DNA of 64,000 bases from Streptomyces sp. 6-11-2 (GCF_006540305.1 NZ_BJOR01000001.1:3286001-3350000), one strand, 5' to 3'. Positions 34,286-44,075 are shown, numbered from the stretch's first letter. A program made the numbers and translations. The notes: generated from the letters alone by a model not told the origin.

Positions 34286-34744
34286 TCAGTCCGGCTGCTG
34301 CCGCTTGGGCCGCCACACCACCAGCGCGCTGGTCTGCTGGACCTCCTGGTAGGGGACCAGGTCCCGGCGGTAGGAGGCGTGGACGGCGGCCTCTCGCTGC
34401 CGCATCGCCGCCGCGGCGCCGTCCAGCGCCGCCTGGAGCTCCGCGATCCGGGACTGGAGCGCCGAGACCTGGTTCTCCAGTTCGATGATGCGCTTGATGC
34501 CGGCCAGGTTGATGCCCTCGTCCTGCGACAACTGCTGCACCTGGCGGAGCAGTTCGATGTCACGGGCCGAGTAGCGGCGCCCTCGGCCGGCGGTGCGGTC
34601 GGGGGACACCAGGCCCAGCCGGTCGTACTGGCGGAGTGTCTGCGGGTGCAGTCCGGACAGCTGGGCGGCCACCGAGATGACGTACACCGGTGTGTCTTCC
34701 GTCAGTTCGTACGGGTTGCGACGGCGGCCGTCCATCTCACTCAT
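34286..34744 (-). CDS. hspR: Heat-shock repressor HspR
   Basis: MerR-type repressor of 152 residues. The N-terminal winged helix-turn-helix includes [20 protein letters not shown] and the wing [18 protein letters not shown] coiled-coil region (about 65-115) mediates dimerisation. It binds HAIR sites upstream of clpB and dnaK with DnaK as co-repressor, which is established for Streptomyces. It is the last gene of the dnaK-grpE-dnaJ-hspR operon, starting 4 bases inside the dnaJ stop. Confidence 0.97.
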   Translation of the reverse strand: MSEMDGRRRNPYELTEDTPVYVISVAAQLSGLHPQTLRQYDRLGLVSPDRTAGRGRRYSARDIELLRQVQQLSQDEGINLAGIKRIIELENQVSALQSRIAELQAALDGAAAAMRQREAAVHASYRRDLVPYQEVQQTSALVVWRPKRQQPD

Positions 34745-35919
34745 GCTCCCTTCGCGGCCTCGAACAGCTCGGCCCGCGGGTCCTCGCCCGCGGTGGCCTC
34801 GCGATACGCCTGAAGCGCGTCACGAGCCTTCCCCGACAGGTCCTTCGGGACACTCACCTCCACGGTGACCAGGAGGTCGCCGTGGCTGCCGTCCTTGCGG
34901 ACCGCGCCCTTGCCGCGGGCCCGCATCGTACGTCCGTTCGGTGTACCCGGGGGCAGCTTCAGCGTCACCGAAGGACCGCCCAGGGTGGGCACGCGGACCT
35001 CGCCGCCCAGGGCCGCCTCGGCGAACGTGACCGGCACGGTGACGGTGAGGTTGTCGCCCCGACGGCCGAAGACCGGGTGCTCCCCGACGTGCACCACCAC
35101 GTACAGGTCGCCGGCAGGTCCGCCGCGCTCGCCCGGGGCGCCCTTGCCGCGCAGCCGGATGCGCTGGCCGTCGCTGACCCCGGCCGGGATGCGGACCTGC
35201 ATCGTCCGGGACGACTTGGCCCGCCCGGAACCCATGCAGACCTCACAGGGGTTCTCCGCGATGAGCCCGCGGCCCTTGCAGTCCGGGCACGGGTCCGTCA
35301 GCGAGAATCCGCCGCCCGAGCCGCGCGCCACCTGTCCGGTGCCGACGCAGGTCGGGCACACCCGCGGTGTGCCGTTCTTGTCGCCGGTGCCCGAACAGGC
35401 CTTGCACGGCTGCTGGCTGGACATGCGCAGCGGCACCGTCGCGCCCTCGATGGCCTCAGTGAAACTCAGCGTGACCTCGGACTCGATGTCCTGGCCGCGC
35501 CTGGGCTGGGCACGCGTGGTGCCCGTGCCGCCCCGGTTGAACAGGCCCCCGAAGACGTCACCGATTCCGCCGCCGAAGCCGCCGCTCCCGCCGCCGCCAC
35601 CCTGGGCGCCTCCGAAGAGGTCGCCCAGGTCGAAGTTGAAGGAGCCGCCGCCGGCGCCCGGTCCGGGGCGGAAGCCGCCGTTGCCGAACAGGGTGCGGGC
35701 CTCGTCGTACTCCTTGCGCTTCTTGGCGTCGCCGAGCACGTCGTTCGCCTCGGAGATCTCCTTGAAGCGCTCCTCGGCCTTGGCGTTGCCCTTGTTGGCG
35801 TCCGGGTGGAACTCGCGGGCGAGCTTCCGGTACGCCTTCTTGATCTCGGCCTCGGTGGCGTCCTTGGGGACGCCGAGGACCTTGTAGTAGTCCTTCTCGA
35901 TGAAGTCCTTGGTGCTCAT
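34741..35919 (-). CDS. dnaJ: Co-chaperone DnaJ (type I)
   Basis: Hsp40 of 392 residues. The J domain carries HPD in [10 protein letters not shown] Gly/Phe-rich stretch follows (about 85-145). Four zinc-finger repeats are intact: [24 protein letters not shown] and CEVCMGSG. C-terminal substrate-binding barrels complete the protein. It stimulates the DnaK ATPase. It starts 39 bases after grpE and overlaps hspR by 4. Confidence 0.97.
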   Translation of the reverse strand: MSTKDFIEKDYYKVLGVPKDATEAEIKKAYRKLAREFHPDANKGNAKAEERFKEISEANDVLGDAKKRKEYDEARTLFGNGGFRPGPGAGGGSFNFDLGDLFGGAQGGGGGSGGFGGGIGDVFGGLFNRGGTGTTRAQPRRGQDIESEVTLSFTEAIEGATVPLRMSSQQPCKACSGTGDKNGTPRVCPTCVGTGQVARGSGGGFSLTDPCPDCKGRGLIAENPCEVCMGSGRAKSSRTMQVRIPAGVSDGQRIRLRGKGAPGERGGPAGDLYVVVHVGEHPVFGRRGDNLTVTVPVTFAEAALGGEVRVPTLGGPSVTLKLPPGTPNGRTMRARGKGAVRKDGSHGDLLVTVEVSVPKDLSGKARDALQAYREATAGEDPRAELFEAAKGA

Positions 35920-35958
35920 CCCCGACGTCCCTCCTCTCGTGCGTCGTCCGTTATTACG

Positions 35959-36642
35959 TCAGCCCTCCTCCGGGCCACCGTTCTCCTTGTCCTCGCCCTG
36001 CTCGGCGGCCTGGGCCGTGCCGGACTCCTCGGCCGGCTTGACCGTCTGCGCGCCGGGCTGGGGCTCGGCCACCGCCACCCGCGCGGGGCGGATGGTGCGC
36101 TCGCCGATCCGATACCCGGGCTGCAGAATCGCCACGCACGTCGTCTCGGTGACGTCCGGCGCGTACGAGTGCATCAGGGCCTCGTGGATCGTCGGGTCGA
36201 AGGGCTCGCCCTCCTTGCCGAACTGCTGGAGCCCGAGCTTCGCCACCACGGTCTCCAGCGACTCGGCGACGGACTTGAAACCGCCCACCAGTTCGCTGTG
36301 GTCCCGCGCGCGGCCGATGTCGTCGAGCACGGGCAGGAGCTCGGACAGGATGTTCGCGACAGCGACCTCCCGTACCGCGATCCGGTCGCGCTCGACCCGG
36401 CGCCGGTAGTTCTGGTACTCGGCCTGGAGCCGTTGCAGGTCCGCCGTGCGCTCGCCGAGCGCCGTGCGCACCTGGTCCAGCTGGGCCGTCAGCGCGGCCG
36501 ACTGGTCCGCTTCACCGGCCGGGGCCGCGCCCTTGTCCTGGGCGGCGGCCTGCGCGGCGTCATCGGAGGTGCCGGAGGCGGCGTCGGACGGCGGCGGAGG
36601 CTGCGGCTGGTGTTCCTCGAAGCCGGGAGTCTCCTCCGTCAC
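35959..36642 (-). CDS. grpE: Nucleotide exchange factor GrpE
   Basis: Protein of 227 residues that releases ADP from DnaK. An acidic Gln/Pro-rich N-terminus (1-55) precedes the long coiled coil (60-110) and the beta-wing domain with the family motif in [10 protein letters not shown] and [13 protein letters not shown]. The C-terminal 35 residues are an added acidic tail. ATG overlaps the dnaK stop by 4 bases. Confidence 0.96.
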   Translation of the reverse strand: MTEETPGFEEHQPQPPPPSDAASGTSDDAAQAAAQDKGAAPAGEADQSAALTAQLDQVRTALGERTADLQRLQAEYQNYRRRVERDRIAVREVAVANILSELLPVLDDIGRARDHSELVGGFKSVAESLETVVAKLGLQQFGKEGEPFDPTIHEALMHSYAPDVTETTCVAILQPGYRIGERTIRPARVAVAEPQPGAQTVKPAEESGTAQAAEQGEDKENGGPEEG

Positions 36643-38486
36643 GCCGCACCGTCCTTGCGCTCGTCGTCGACGATCTCGGCGTCCACGACGTCGTCGTCGG
36701 CCTTGGCCTGGCCCGCACCGGCGTCACCGGCACCGCCCGCGGCCTGCGCGGCCTGGGCGTCGGCGTACATGGCCTGGCCGAGCTTCTGGGAGACGGCGGC
36801 GACCTTCTCCGTGGCGGTGCGGATCTCAGCGGTGTCCTCGCCCTTGAGCTGTTCCTTCAGCTCGGCGATGGCGGACTCCACCTCGGTCTTGATCTCGCCG
36901 GGGACCTTGTCCTCGTTGTCCTTGAGGAACTTCTCGGTCTGGTAGACGAGCTGCTCGCCCTGGTTGCGGGTCTCGGCGGCCTCGCGACGCTTGTGGTCCT
37001 CCTCCGCGTAGCGCTCGGCCTCCTCGCGCATGCGGTCGACCTCGTCCTTCGGGAGCGAGGAGCCGCCGGTGACGGTCATCTTCTGCTCCTTGCCGGTGCC
37101 GAGGTCCTTCGCCGTGACGTGCATGATGCCGTTGGCGTCGATGTCGAAGGACACCTCGATCTGCGGGACGCCGCGCGGCGCCGGCGGCAGACCGGTCAGC
37201 TCGAACATGCCGAGCTTCTTGTTGTACGCGGCGATCTCGCGCTCGCCCTGGTAGACCTGGATCTGCACCGACGGCTGGTTGTCCTCGGCCGTGGTGAAGA
37301 TCTCCGAGCGCTTGGTCGGGATCGTGGTGTTGCGCTCGATCAGCTTGGTCATGATGCCGCCCTTGGTCTCGATGCCGAGGGACAGCGGGGTGACGTCGAG
37401 CAGCAGGACGTCCTTGACCTCACCCTTGAGGACACCGGCCTGGAGCGAGGCGCCGATGGCGACGACCTCGTCCGGGTTCACGCCCTTGTTGGCCTCCTTG
37501 CCGCCGGTCAGCTCCTTGACGAGCTCGGCGACCGCGGGCATACGGGTGGAACCACCGACGAGCACGACGTGGTCGATGTCGCTGACGGAGACGCCGGCGT
37601 CCTTGATGACGTTGTGGAACGGCGTCTTGCAGCGCTCCAGCAGGTCGGCCGTCAGCTGCTGGAACTGGGCGCGGGTGAGCCTCTCGTCCAGGTGCAGCGG
37701 GCCCTCGGCGGACGCGGTGATGTAGGGCAGGTTGATCGAGGTCTCGGTGGACGAGGACAGCTCGATCTTGGCCTTCTCCGCCGCCTCGCGCAGACGCTGC
37801 AGGGCCATCTTGTCCTTGGACAGGTCCACGCCGTGACCGGACTGGAACTGCTTGACCAGGTAGTCGACGACGCGCTGGTCCCAGTCGTCACCACCGAGGT
37901 GGTTGTCTCCGTTGGTGGCCTTCACCTCGACGACACCGTCGCCGATCTCCAGCAGCGAGACGTCGAACGTACCGCCACCGAGGTCGAAGACGAGGATCAT
38001 CTGCTCGTCCTTGTCGAGGCCGTACGCCAGGGCGGCGGCCGTCGGCTCGTTGACGATGCGCAGCACGTTCAGACCGGCGATCTCGCCGGCCTCCTTGGTG
38101 GCCTGGCGCTCGGCGTCGTTGAAGTACGCCGGGACGGTGATGACCGCGTCCGTGACCTTCTCGCCGAGGTAGGCCTCCGCGTCCCGCTTCAGCTTCTGCA
38201 GCACGAAGGCGCTGATCTGCTGCGGGTTGAAGTCCTTGCCGTCGAGGTTGATCCTCCAGTCGGTGCCCATGTGGCGCTTGACCGACCGGATGGTCCTGTC
38301 GACGTTGGTGACGGCCTGGCGCTTGGCCACCTCACCGACCAGCACCTCGCCGTTCTTGGCGAAGGCGACGACGGACGGCGTGGTCCTGGCACCCTCGGCG
38401 TTGGTGATGACGGTGGGCTCGCCGCCTTCGAGAACGCTGACGACGGAGTTAGTCGTGCCCAGGTCGATGCCGACCGCACGTGCCAT
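36639..38486 (-). CDS. dnaK: Hsp70 chaperone DnaK
   Basis: Chaperone of 615 residues. The ATPase domain has [11 protein letters not shown] (5-15), [13 protein letters not shown] and [12 protein letters not shown]. The substrate-binding domain with a beta-sandwich and helical lid follows, ending in an Ala/Gly-rich tail and an acidic motif. GGAGG lies ahead of ATG 38486; a longer frame starts at 38525 inside the promoter. First gene of the operon. It also serves as the co-repressor with HspR. Confidence 0.98.
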   Translation of the reverse strand: MARAVGIDLGTTNSVVSVLEGGEPTVITNAEGARTTPSVVAFAKNGEVLVGEVAKRQAVTNVDRTIRSVKRHMGTDWRINLDGKDFNPQQISAFVLQKLKRDAEAYLGEKVTDAVITVPAYFNDAERQATKEAGEIAGLNVLRIVNEPTAAALAYGLDKDEQMILVFDLGGGTFDVSLLEIGDGVVEVKATNGDNHLGGDDWDQRVVDYLVKQFQSGHGVDLSKDKMALQRLREAAEKAKIELSSSTETSINLPYITASAEGPLHLDERLTRAQFQQLTADLLERCKTPFHNVIKDAGVSVSDIDHVVLVGGSTRMPAVAELVKELTGGKEANKGVNPDEVVAIGASLQAGVLKGEVKDVLLLDVTPLSLGIETKGGIMTKLIERNTTIPTKRSEIFTTAEDNQPSVQIQVYQGEREIAAYNKKLGMFELTGLPPAPRGVPQIEVSFDIDANGIMHVTAKDLGTGKEQKMTVTGGSSLPKDEVDRMREEAERYAEEDHKRREAAETRNQGEQLVYQTEKFLKDNEDKVPGEIKTEVESAIAELKEQLKGEDTAEIRTATEKVAAVSQKLGQAMYADAQAAQAAGGAGDAGAGQAKADDDVVDAEIVDDERKDGAA

Positions 38487-38505
38487 GGTGAATTCCTCCA
38501 GCTGA

Positions 38506-38526
38506 CTTGAGTGGAACGGACTCAAG
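38506..38526. promoter_or_regulatory. HAIR operator 1 of the dnaK operon
   Basis: CTTGAGT-N7-ACTCAAG, a perfect inverted repeat 20 bases upstream of dnaK, just downstream of the -10. Confidence 0.95.
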
Positions 38527-38553
38527 TGTGCCCGAGGCTCACCGCCGGGTCAA
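38525..38553 (-). promoter_or_regulatory. dnaK promoter
   Basis: TTGACC (38548-38553) and CACACT (38525-38530) are spaced 17 bases on the minus strand, placed between the two HAIR elements. Confidence 0.7.
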
Positions 38554-38557
38554 CAGA

Positions 38558-38578
38558 CCTGAGCCGCCTCGACTCAAG
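38558..38578. promoter_or_regulatory. Degenerate HAIR operator 2
   Basis: CCTGAGC-N7-ACTCAAG on the plus strand, with one perfect and one imperfect half-site, directly upstream of the -35. S. coelicolor dnaK also has several HAIR copies. Confidence 0.75.
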
Positions 38579-38580
38579 TC

Positions 38581-39993
38581 TTATCCATCCCTTATACGCA
38601 GGGGCGCTCTGACCTGCGGCGATGTGGATTGCCGGGGCGGAGGAGGCGGATATTCAAGTTGACGACGAGGGACCTGAACGCCGGGTGCGCCCGTCTCCGC
38701 GTCGTACGGAGCCCTGCCGCGCGGTGCTCCCGGAGCCCCCGCGCCGGACTGCCTCAGGACACGGAGGGCCCGGAAGGGCTCGGCGCGGAAACGGGCGCCG
38801 GAGGCGTCCCCGCGCACGCGTGGCGGCGCCCCGGAACCGGACACGTCGCCACGCGCGCGCGTGGCGCCGCCGGCGACGAGAAGACCCCGGGCAGTCCGCT
38901 CCTCGGGCCGCCCGCGGGTTCCGGGCACCCGGGTCTGCCCCCGGGTTCCCGGAAGCCGGGACTGCGTGCGCGTACCGGAACCCGGGCTCTGCGCGCGGGT
39001 GCCGTTGAGTCCGGTGTGCCGCCGCGGCGCGTACGCCGGCACCCGCAGCAGCCCGAGGACGACCGCCAGGGCCGCCCCGGCCACCCACAGTACGGCCGTC
39101 GGCTTCGCCCAGCCCGTGTGCACCAGCACCCCGACCAGCACCGCGGCGAAGGTGGCGAGACCGAGCAGGACGGTCGCGCCCGGCGGAGTCGGCCCCAGCC
39201 GGCGCAACCGGTGCGCGAAGTGGTCGGGGGCGCGGCGCAGCAGGGGACGCCCGGCCAGCTTCCGCGACAGGAGGACCAGCACGGCGTCGGCGCTCGCCGT
39301 GGCGGTGAGCGCGAACAGCACCGCCACGGTGGAGCCCGTGTCGTACCCGGTACGGGTGAGGAGGGCCGCGGAGGCGAGCACGAAGCCGGTGAACAGCGAG
39401 CCGCCGGACCCGAACGCGACCCGCGCCGGATGCCAGTTGTGCATCAGGAAGCCGGTGAGGGCGGCGGCCAGCACGCTCAGCAGCACCGCGAGGTCGTCCA
39501 TCACCTCGGCCGCCGCGCACGCGCCCACCCCGAACGCGGTGAGCACTCCCACCGTGCCCGCGAGACCGTCCGAGTGGTCGAGTCCACGGAAGGCGGCGGC
39601 CACACAGGCGATCCAGGCCACGGCGGCGATCCCGGCCACCGGCCCGATCTCGTCGTACGGCACCACACAGGCCGCCGCGAGGGCCGTGCCGACGAGCAGG
39701 AACGGCGTCTTCAGCCGCCATACGTCCGCGGCGGTCCCGAGCACGGCGACGGCCGCGCCCGCGGCGAGCAGCCTGCCCACCCCGTCGCCCAGCGGGGCGG
39801 TGCCCGTCCAGCCGCCGGCCGCGGCGACCAGGCAGGTGCTGAGCACCACCGCCAGGCCGCCGAGCAGCGGCAAGGGGCGGGCCCGCCTCCTGCGGTCGAC
39901 GAGGCCCAGCCGGAGCGCGAGCACTCGGAGCAGCGCCGAGAGCAGGGCGGCGAGGAGGAGAGCGGTGATGGCGGTGGTGATCCCGTAGAGCAC
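38581..39993 (-). CDS. MraY/WecA-family glycosyl-phosphate transferase with repeat tail
   Basis: Membrane protein of 470 residues. Residues 1-335 hold about ten helices and the family motifs: a LDHSDGLAG loop in place of the usual DN-x-x-DGLAG, KTPFLLVG and the PDHFAHRLRRLG (HxxxR-like) loop. Such enzymes transfer sugar-1-phosphate from a UDP-sugar to a polyprenyl phosphate for wall polymers. The last 130 residues are basic Gly/Thr/Arg/Pro repeats of the GTR type, absent from usual members. The GTG start is leaderless, 7 bases after TAATTT. Confidence 0.8.
   Translation of the reverse strand: MLYGITTAITALLLAALLSALLRVLALRLGLVDRRRRARPLPLLGGLAVVLSTCLVAAAGGWTGTAPLGDGVGRLLAAGAAVAVLGTAADVWRLKTPFLLVGTALAAACVVPYDEIGPVAGIAAVAWIACVAAAFRGLDHSDGLAGTVGVLTAFGVGACAAAEVMDDLAVLLSVLAAALTGFLMHNWHPARVAFGSGGSLFTGFVLASAALLTRTGYDTGSTVAVLFALTATASADAVLVLLSRKLAGRPLLRRAPDHFAHRLRRLGPTPPGATVLLGLATFAAVLVGVLVHTGWAKPTAVLWVAGAALAVVLGLLRVPAYAPRRHTGLNGTRAQSPGSGTRTQSRLPGTRGQTRVPGTRGRPEERTARGLLVAGGATRARGDVSGSGAPPRVRGDASGARFRAEPFRALRVLRQSGAGAPGAPRGRAPYDAETGAPGVQVPRRQLEYPPPPPRQSTSPQVRAPLRIRDG
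38860..39015. repeat. Imperfect short repeats in the transferase tail
   Basis: Repeated CCGGGTTCC-, CCGGAACC- and GGGCACCCGGG-like words encode Gly-Thr-Arg units at the C-terminus of the transferase. Confidence 0.6.
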
Positions 39994-40000
39994 GGTTCTT

Positions 40001-40006
40001 AAATTA
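40001..40006 (-). promoter_or_regulatory. Leaderless -10 element of the transferase gene
   Basis: TAATTT, 7 bases before GTG 39993. Confidence 0.5.
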
Positions 40007-40156
40007 GGGGTATATGGGGCGATCGGGTGCGAATAACACGATCGGAACGCGACCGGATTCCCGGGCGGCCCCCCGGCACCCCCCGGACGGCCCTCAAGGG
40101 GGCTCTCAGCGACCCAGATCACCCCGCGCCCGGCTGCATTGCGACAGATGATGGGG

Positions 40157-40175
40157 GTAGTCTCAGACGGACTAC
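40157..40175. promoter_or_regulatory. Inverted repeat upstream of the Fe-S oxidoreductase
   Basis: GTAGTC-N7-GACTAC, 45 bases upstream of the start; the promoter of the following gene probably lies here. Confidence 0.4.
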
Positions 40176-40180
40176 ATAAG

Positions 40181-40194
40181 TTACCGCTCAGTAA
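40181..40194. promoter_or_regulatory. TetR-type operator candidate
   Basis: TTACCGCTCAGTAA, a near-palindrome with TTAC/GTAA arms, resembles operators in front of actinobacterial fatty-acid-oxidation genes. It lies between the inverted repeat and the ribosome site. Confidence 0.45.
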
Positions 40195-40219
40195 TCTAGA
40201 GGCCGCCTCAGGAGCCCCC

Positions 40220-42526
40220 ATGCAACTCGCCGCGATCATCGTGTCGCTGGTCCTGACCGTGGTCGGCGTCGCGCTGCTCGCCCGTGCCATCGGCCAGTTC
40301 GTCCGGTACTTCAAGCTGGGCCAGCCCGTACCCGCCGGCACCCGTACCGACAACCCCTACCAGCGCAGCGTGACCCTGGTCCGGGAGTTCCTCGGCCACA
40401 CCCGGATGAACCGGTGGGGCATCGTGGGCGTCGCCCACTGGTTCGTGGCCATCGGCTTCCTGACGCTGCCGCCCACCCTCGCGCAGGCGTTCGGCCAGTT
40501 GTTCCGGGCCGACTGGACGCTGCCGGTCATCGGTGACTTCCTGCCGTTCGAGATGTACACCGAGTTCATCGGCGTGATGACCGTCCTCGGCATCGCCGTG
40601 CTCATCGCGATCCGGCTGCTGAGCCTGCCGTCCCGGCCCGGCCGCAAGTCCCGCTTCGCCGGCTCCAAGGCCGGCCAGGCGTACTTCGTCGAGTACGTCA
40701 TCCTCACCATCGGCCTCGCGATCTACGTCCTGCGCGGACTGGAGGGCGCGCTGCACCACGTGGAGCACTACGAGGCCGGGTACTTCGCCTCGTACCCGCT
40801 GGTGCTCGCCTTCAAGGGCCTGTCGGTCGGCACCCTGCAGAACCTGGTCTACCTGACCGCGATGATCAAGATCGGCACGTCCTTCGTGTGGATGATCGTG
40901 GTCTCCCTGAACACCAACATGGGCGTGGCCTGGCACCGCTTCCTGGCCTTCCCGAACATCTGGTTCAAGCGCGAGGCCGACGGCGGTACGGCCCTGGGCG
41001 CCCTTCAGCCGATGACCTCCGGCGGCAAGGCGATCGACTTCACCGACCCCGGCGACGACGACGTCTTCGGCGTCTCCCAGGTCGAGCAGTTCTCCTGGAA
41101 GGGCCTGCTGGACTTCTCCACCTGCACCGAGTGCGGCCGCTGCCAGTCGCAGTGCCCGGCCTGGAACACCGGCAAGCCGCTCTCCCCCAAGCTGCTGATC
41201 ATGTCGCTGCGCGACCACGCGCACGCCAAGGCCCCGTACCTGCTGGCCGGCGGCGGCAAGTCGATGGAGGGCGAGGAGAAGGCCTCCGCCGAGCAGCTGA
41301 AGGACGTCCCGGCGGCGGCGCTCGCCGAGGCCGAGCGCCCGCTGATCGGCACGCTGGAAGCCGCGTCCGACAGCGGCTCCGCCGCGGGCGGCGTCATCGA
41401 CCCGGACGTCCTGTGGTCCTGCACCACCTGCGGCGCCTGCGTCGAGCAGTGCCCGGTCGACATCGAGCACGTCGACCACATCGTCGACATGCGCCGCTAC
41501 CAGGTCATGATCGAGTCCTCGTTCCCGTCCGAGGCGGGCACGATGCTCAAGAACCTGGAGAAGAAGGGCAACCCCTGGGGCCTGGCCAAGAAGCAGCGCC
41601 TGGAGTGGACCAAGGAGGTCGACTTCGACGTCCCGGTGGTCGGCAAGGACATCGAGGACCTCTCCGAGGTCGACTACCTGTACTGGGTCGGCTGCGCCGG
41701 CGCCCTGGAGGACCGCGCCAAGAAGACCACCAAGGCCTTCGCGGAGCTGCTGCACATCGCGGGCGTGAAGTTCGCGATCATGGGCGGCGACGAGAAGTGC
41801 ACCGGTGACTCCGCCCGCCGCCTGGGCAACGAGCCCCTGTTCCAGGAACTCGGCATGGAGAACGTCGCCACGCTGAACATGGCCTTCGGCGAGGAGACGG
41901 ACGACGAGGGCAACGTCACCGAGGAGTCCCGCAAGCCGAAGTCGGCGAAGAGGATCGTCGCCACCTGCCCGCACTGCCTCAACACGCTCGGCAACGAGTA
42001 CCCGCAGCTCGGCGGCGACTACGAGGTCATCCACCACACCCAGCTGCTCCAGCACCTGGTGGACGAGGGCAAGCTGGTCCCGGTCACCCCGGTCGAGGGC
42101 ATCATCACCTACCACGACCCCTGCTACCTGGGCCGCCACAACAAGATCTACACGCCTCCGCGCGAGATCATCGGCAAGGTCCCGGGCCTCAGGAACGAGG
42201 AGATGCACCGCCACAAGGAGCGCGGCTTCTGCTGCGGCGCCGGCGGCGCCCGGATGTGGATGGAGGAACGGATCGGCAAGCGCATCAACGACGAGCGCGT
42301 CGACGAGGCCCTTTCGCTGAACCCGGACATCGTCTCGACGGCCTGCCCGTTCTGCCTGGTCATGCTCACGGACTCCGTGAACGGCAAGAAGAACGTCGGC
42401 AAGGCCAAGGAGTCCATCCAGGTCGTGGACGTCGCCCAGCTGCTGCTGGACTCCGTCCGGACCCCGGTCGACCCGGCGGGCGAGGCGGCCGACGAGAGCG
42501 AGCCGGAGCCCGCGCCGGTGAAGTAG
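40220..42526 (+). CDS. Membrane (Fe-S) oxidoreductase, HdrD/GlpC-like
   Basis: Protein of 768 residues. Five or six N-terminal helices form a cytochrome-b-like membrane module. Two 4Fe-4S motifs follow, CTECGRCQSQCP and CTTCGACVEQCP, then two CCG domains ending HDPCYLGRHN and FCCGAGGARMW, the latter typical of heterodisulfide-reductase D. The same fusion occurs in Mycobacterium (Rv0338c). It probably passes electrons from a soluble dehydrogenase, perhaps in acyl-CoA or glycolate-type oxidation, to the quinone pool. AGGAG precedes ATG 40220. Upstream sequences suggest TetR-type control. Confidence 0.88.
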   Translation: MQLAAIIVSLVLTVVGVALLARAIGQFVRYFKLGQPVPAGTRTDNPYQRSVTLVREFLGHTRMNRWGIVGVAHWFVAIGFLTLPPTLAQAFGQLFRADWTLPVIGDFLPFEMYTEFIGVMTVLGIAVLIAIRLLSLPSRPGRKSRFAGSKAGQAYFVEYVILTIGLAIYVLRGLEGALHHVEHYEAGYFASYPLVLAFKGLSVGTLQNLVYLTAMIKIGTSFVWMIVVSLNTNMGVAWHRFLAFPNIWFKREADGGTALGALQPMTSGGKAIDFTDPGDDDVFGVSQVEQFSWKGLLDFSTCTECGRCQSQCPAWNTGKPLSPKLLIMSLRDHAHAKAPYLLAGGGKSMEGEEKASAEQLKDVPAAALAEAERPLIGTLEAASDSGSAAGGVIDPDVLWSCTTCGACVEQCPVDIEHVDHIVDMRRYQVMIESSFPSEAGTMLKNLEKKGNPWGLAKKQRLEWTKEVDFDVPVVGKDIEDLSEVDYLYWVGCAGALEDRAKKTTKAFAELLHIAGVKFAIMGGDEKCTGDSARRLGNEPLFQELGMENVATLNMAFGEETDDEGNVTEESRKPKSAKRIVATCPHCLNTLGNEYPQLGGDYEVIHHTQLLQHLVDEGKLVPVTPVEGIITYHDPCYLGRHNKIYTPPREIIGKVPGLRNEEMHRHKERGFCCGAGGARMWMEERIGKRINDERVDEALSLNPDIVSTACPFCLVMLTDSVNGKKNVGKAKESIQVVDVAQLLLDSVRTPVDPAGEAADESEPEPAPVK

Positions 42527-42563
42527 GCGGCCCGGCCGTCCCGCGCCCGGCGCCCCCGCGTCC

Positions 42564-42597
42564 GACGCCCCCGTGTCCGTACGGGCACGGGGGCGTC
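42564..42597. terminator. Bidirectional terminator, 12-bp stem
   Basis: GACGCCCCCGTG pairs perfectly with CACGGGGGCGTC around a 10-base loop, between the convergent Fe-S oxidoreductase and ABM genes. Confidence 0.9.
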
Positions 42598-42615
42598 GCC
42601 GTGTTTCCGGGAGCG

Positions 42616-42948
42616 CTACGCGCCCTTGGGCGCGGCCTGCTGCACGACCTCGAAGGACCACAGGGTCGAGCCGGTGGCCGCGGGCTTCGGCCGCTCCCCT
42701 CCCTCACCCCCGCCCGCGCCCTGGTGCGCGGCCTTCATGGGCCCCTCCAGCCAGGCCTGGAACGACTCCTCGTCACGCCAGCGCGTGTAGACGAGATAGG
42801 TGTCGGTGCCCTCGACGGGGCGCAGGAGCTCGAACCACTCGAACCCGTCGGAGTTCTCGACCGCGTGCGCCCGGGAGGCGAACCGCTTCTCCAGCGTCTC
42901 GCGCTGCTCGGCGGGCACGGTCAGTACGTTGATCTTGACTACGCTCAT
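42616..42948 (-). CDS. Antibiotic-biosynthesis-monooxygenase (ABM) domain protein
   Basis: Ferredoxin-fold protein of 110 residues: VVKINVLTVPAEQRETLEKRFASRA, then FEWFELLRPVEGTDTYLVYTRW and a short Gly-rich insert. ABM proteins act as small cofactor-free oxygenases or haem-degrading enzymes of the HmoA/IsdG kind. No haem-uptake or polyketide genes are nearby, so the substrate is open. The start has no ribosome site, and CAGGAT lies 6 bases upstream, so it may be leaderless. Confidence 0.85.
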   Translation of the reverse strand: MSVVKINVLTVPAEQRETLEKRFASRAHAVENSDGFEWFELLRPVEGTDTYLVYTRWRDEESFQAWLEGPMKAAHQGAGGGEGGERPKPAATGSTLWSFEVVQQAAPKGA

Positions 42949-43152
42949 GGTCCCATCCTGCCCGGTGACCCCCGGGCCGCCACTCAGCGCCTCCGTGTCG
43001 CCTCCGTGGTCCGGAAAGCTCCCGCCCGACACCTCGGAACACCCCGTGAACGTCCCTGAGAAGCGACCGGAACACCCCTTAAGGGATGTCACAGCTCGGA
43101 CCCAAAGGCCTGCCGGAACACCCGGCCCCGCACGTGACGTGCCGGGCTCGGG

Positions 43153-43158
43153 TACGTT
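43153..43158 (+). promoter_or_regulatory. Leaderless -10 element of the Yip1 gene
   Basis: TACGTT, then 7 bases, then GTG 43166. Confidence 0.5.
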
Positions 43159-43165
43159 CGTTGAC

Positions 43166-44044
43166 GTGGCTGGATTCAGGAGCGGACGCGGCGGCCGGAA
43201 CGACCGTGCCCCGCAAGCGCGGACCCAAGGACCTCCGTACGGGCAGCAGGCGCCCCAGGCCCCCTCGTACGGCCATCCCCCGGCGCAGCAGCGGCCGCCG
43301 TACGGAGGAGGCGGCGCCCAGTGGCCCCAGGCCGGCGGCGGCCAGGGTGAGCCGGAGTACTTCGGCGGCGGCTACCCGCAGGGCGGCCCCGACCCGTACG
43401 CGGCCAACAACCCCGGCCACACCCAGGCGTTCGCCGTCGGCGAGGACCCCTACCACCAGAGCGGGACCTACCGCGCGGGCTCGGCACCGGCCGGCCCGAT
43501 CGGCCCCCGTCTGCACTGGCCGGACCTGCTGAGGGGCATCGTCCTGTCCCCCAACCAGACCTTCCTCCAGATGCGCGACTACACGATGTGGGGCCCCGCC
43601 CTCATCGTGACGTTCCTCTACGGACTGCTCGCGGTCTTCGGCTTCGACGGCGCCCGCAAGGACGCCATCAACGCCACCCTCTCCAACGCGGTCCCGATCG
43701 TCCTGATCACCGCCGTGGCCATCGTGATCAGCTCCTTCATCCTCGGTGTGGTCACCCACACCCTGGCCCGCCAGCTCGGCGGCGACGGAGCCTGGCAGCC
43801 CACGGTCGGCCTGTCCATGCTGATCATGTCGATCACGGACGCGCCGCGTCTGCTCGTCGCCATGTTCCTCGGCGGCGACGCGGGCTTCGTCCAGCTGCTC
43901 GGCTGGGCCACCTGGGTCGCGTGCGGCGCCCTGCTGACCCTCATGGTCAGCCGTTCCCACGACCTGCCCTGGCCCAAGGCCCTGGGCGCCTCGGCGATCC
44001 AGCTGATCGCACTGCTGTCGATCGTGAAGCTCGGCACGTTCTAG
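43166..44044 (+). CDS. Yip1-domain membrane protein
   Basis: Protein of 292 residues. A disordered Gly/Pro/Gln/Tyr-rich cytoplasmic N-terminus (1-115) precedes a Yip1-type domain with five helices (about 125-290), starting LLRGIVLSPNQTFLQMRDYTMWG. Bacterial Yip1-domain proteins are of unknown function, possibly in membrane organisation. GTG 43166 fits a leaderless start exactly; longer upstream frames lack coding character. A strong terminator follows. Confidence 0.82.
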   Translation: MAGFRSGRGGRNDRAPQARTQGPPYGQQAPQAPSYGHPPAQQRPPYGGGGAQWPQAGGGQGEPEYFGGGYPQGGPDPYAANNPGHTQAFAVGEDPYHQSGTYRAGSAPAGPIGPRLHWPDLLRGIVLSPNQTFLQMRDYTMWGPALIVTFLYGLLAVFGFDGARKDAINATLSNAVPIVLITAVAIVISSFILGVVTHTLARQLGGDGAWQPTVGLSMLIMSITDAPRLLVAMFLGGDAGFVQLLGWATWVACGALLTLMVSRSHDLPWPKALGASAIQLIALLSIVKLGTF

Positions 44045-44075
44045 CGTTCCGGCCTTCCAGCAGCCCACCAGCGCA

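Noticed and set aside
33556..34563. 335-residue minus-strand frame opposite the small hypothetical gene
   Set aside because: It crosses a strong bidirectional terminator and the hspR gene and lacks coding features; the plus-strand frame ends naturally at the terminator.
34690..36945. 751-residue plus-strand frame across the heat-shock operon
   Set aside because: Antisense to dnaJ and grpE, which are unmistakable.
40208..42661. 817-residue open frame on the minus strand
   Set aside because: Complete antisense shadow of the Fe-S oxidoreductase, whose cysteine motifs and ribosome site are clear.
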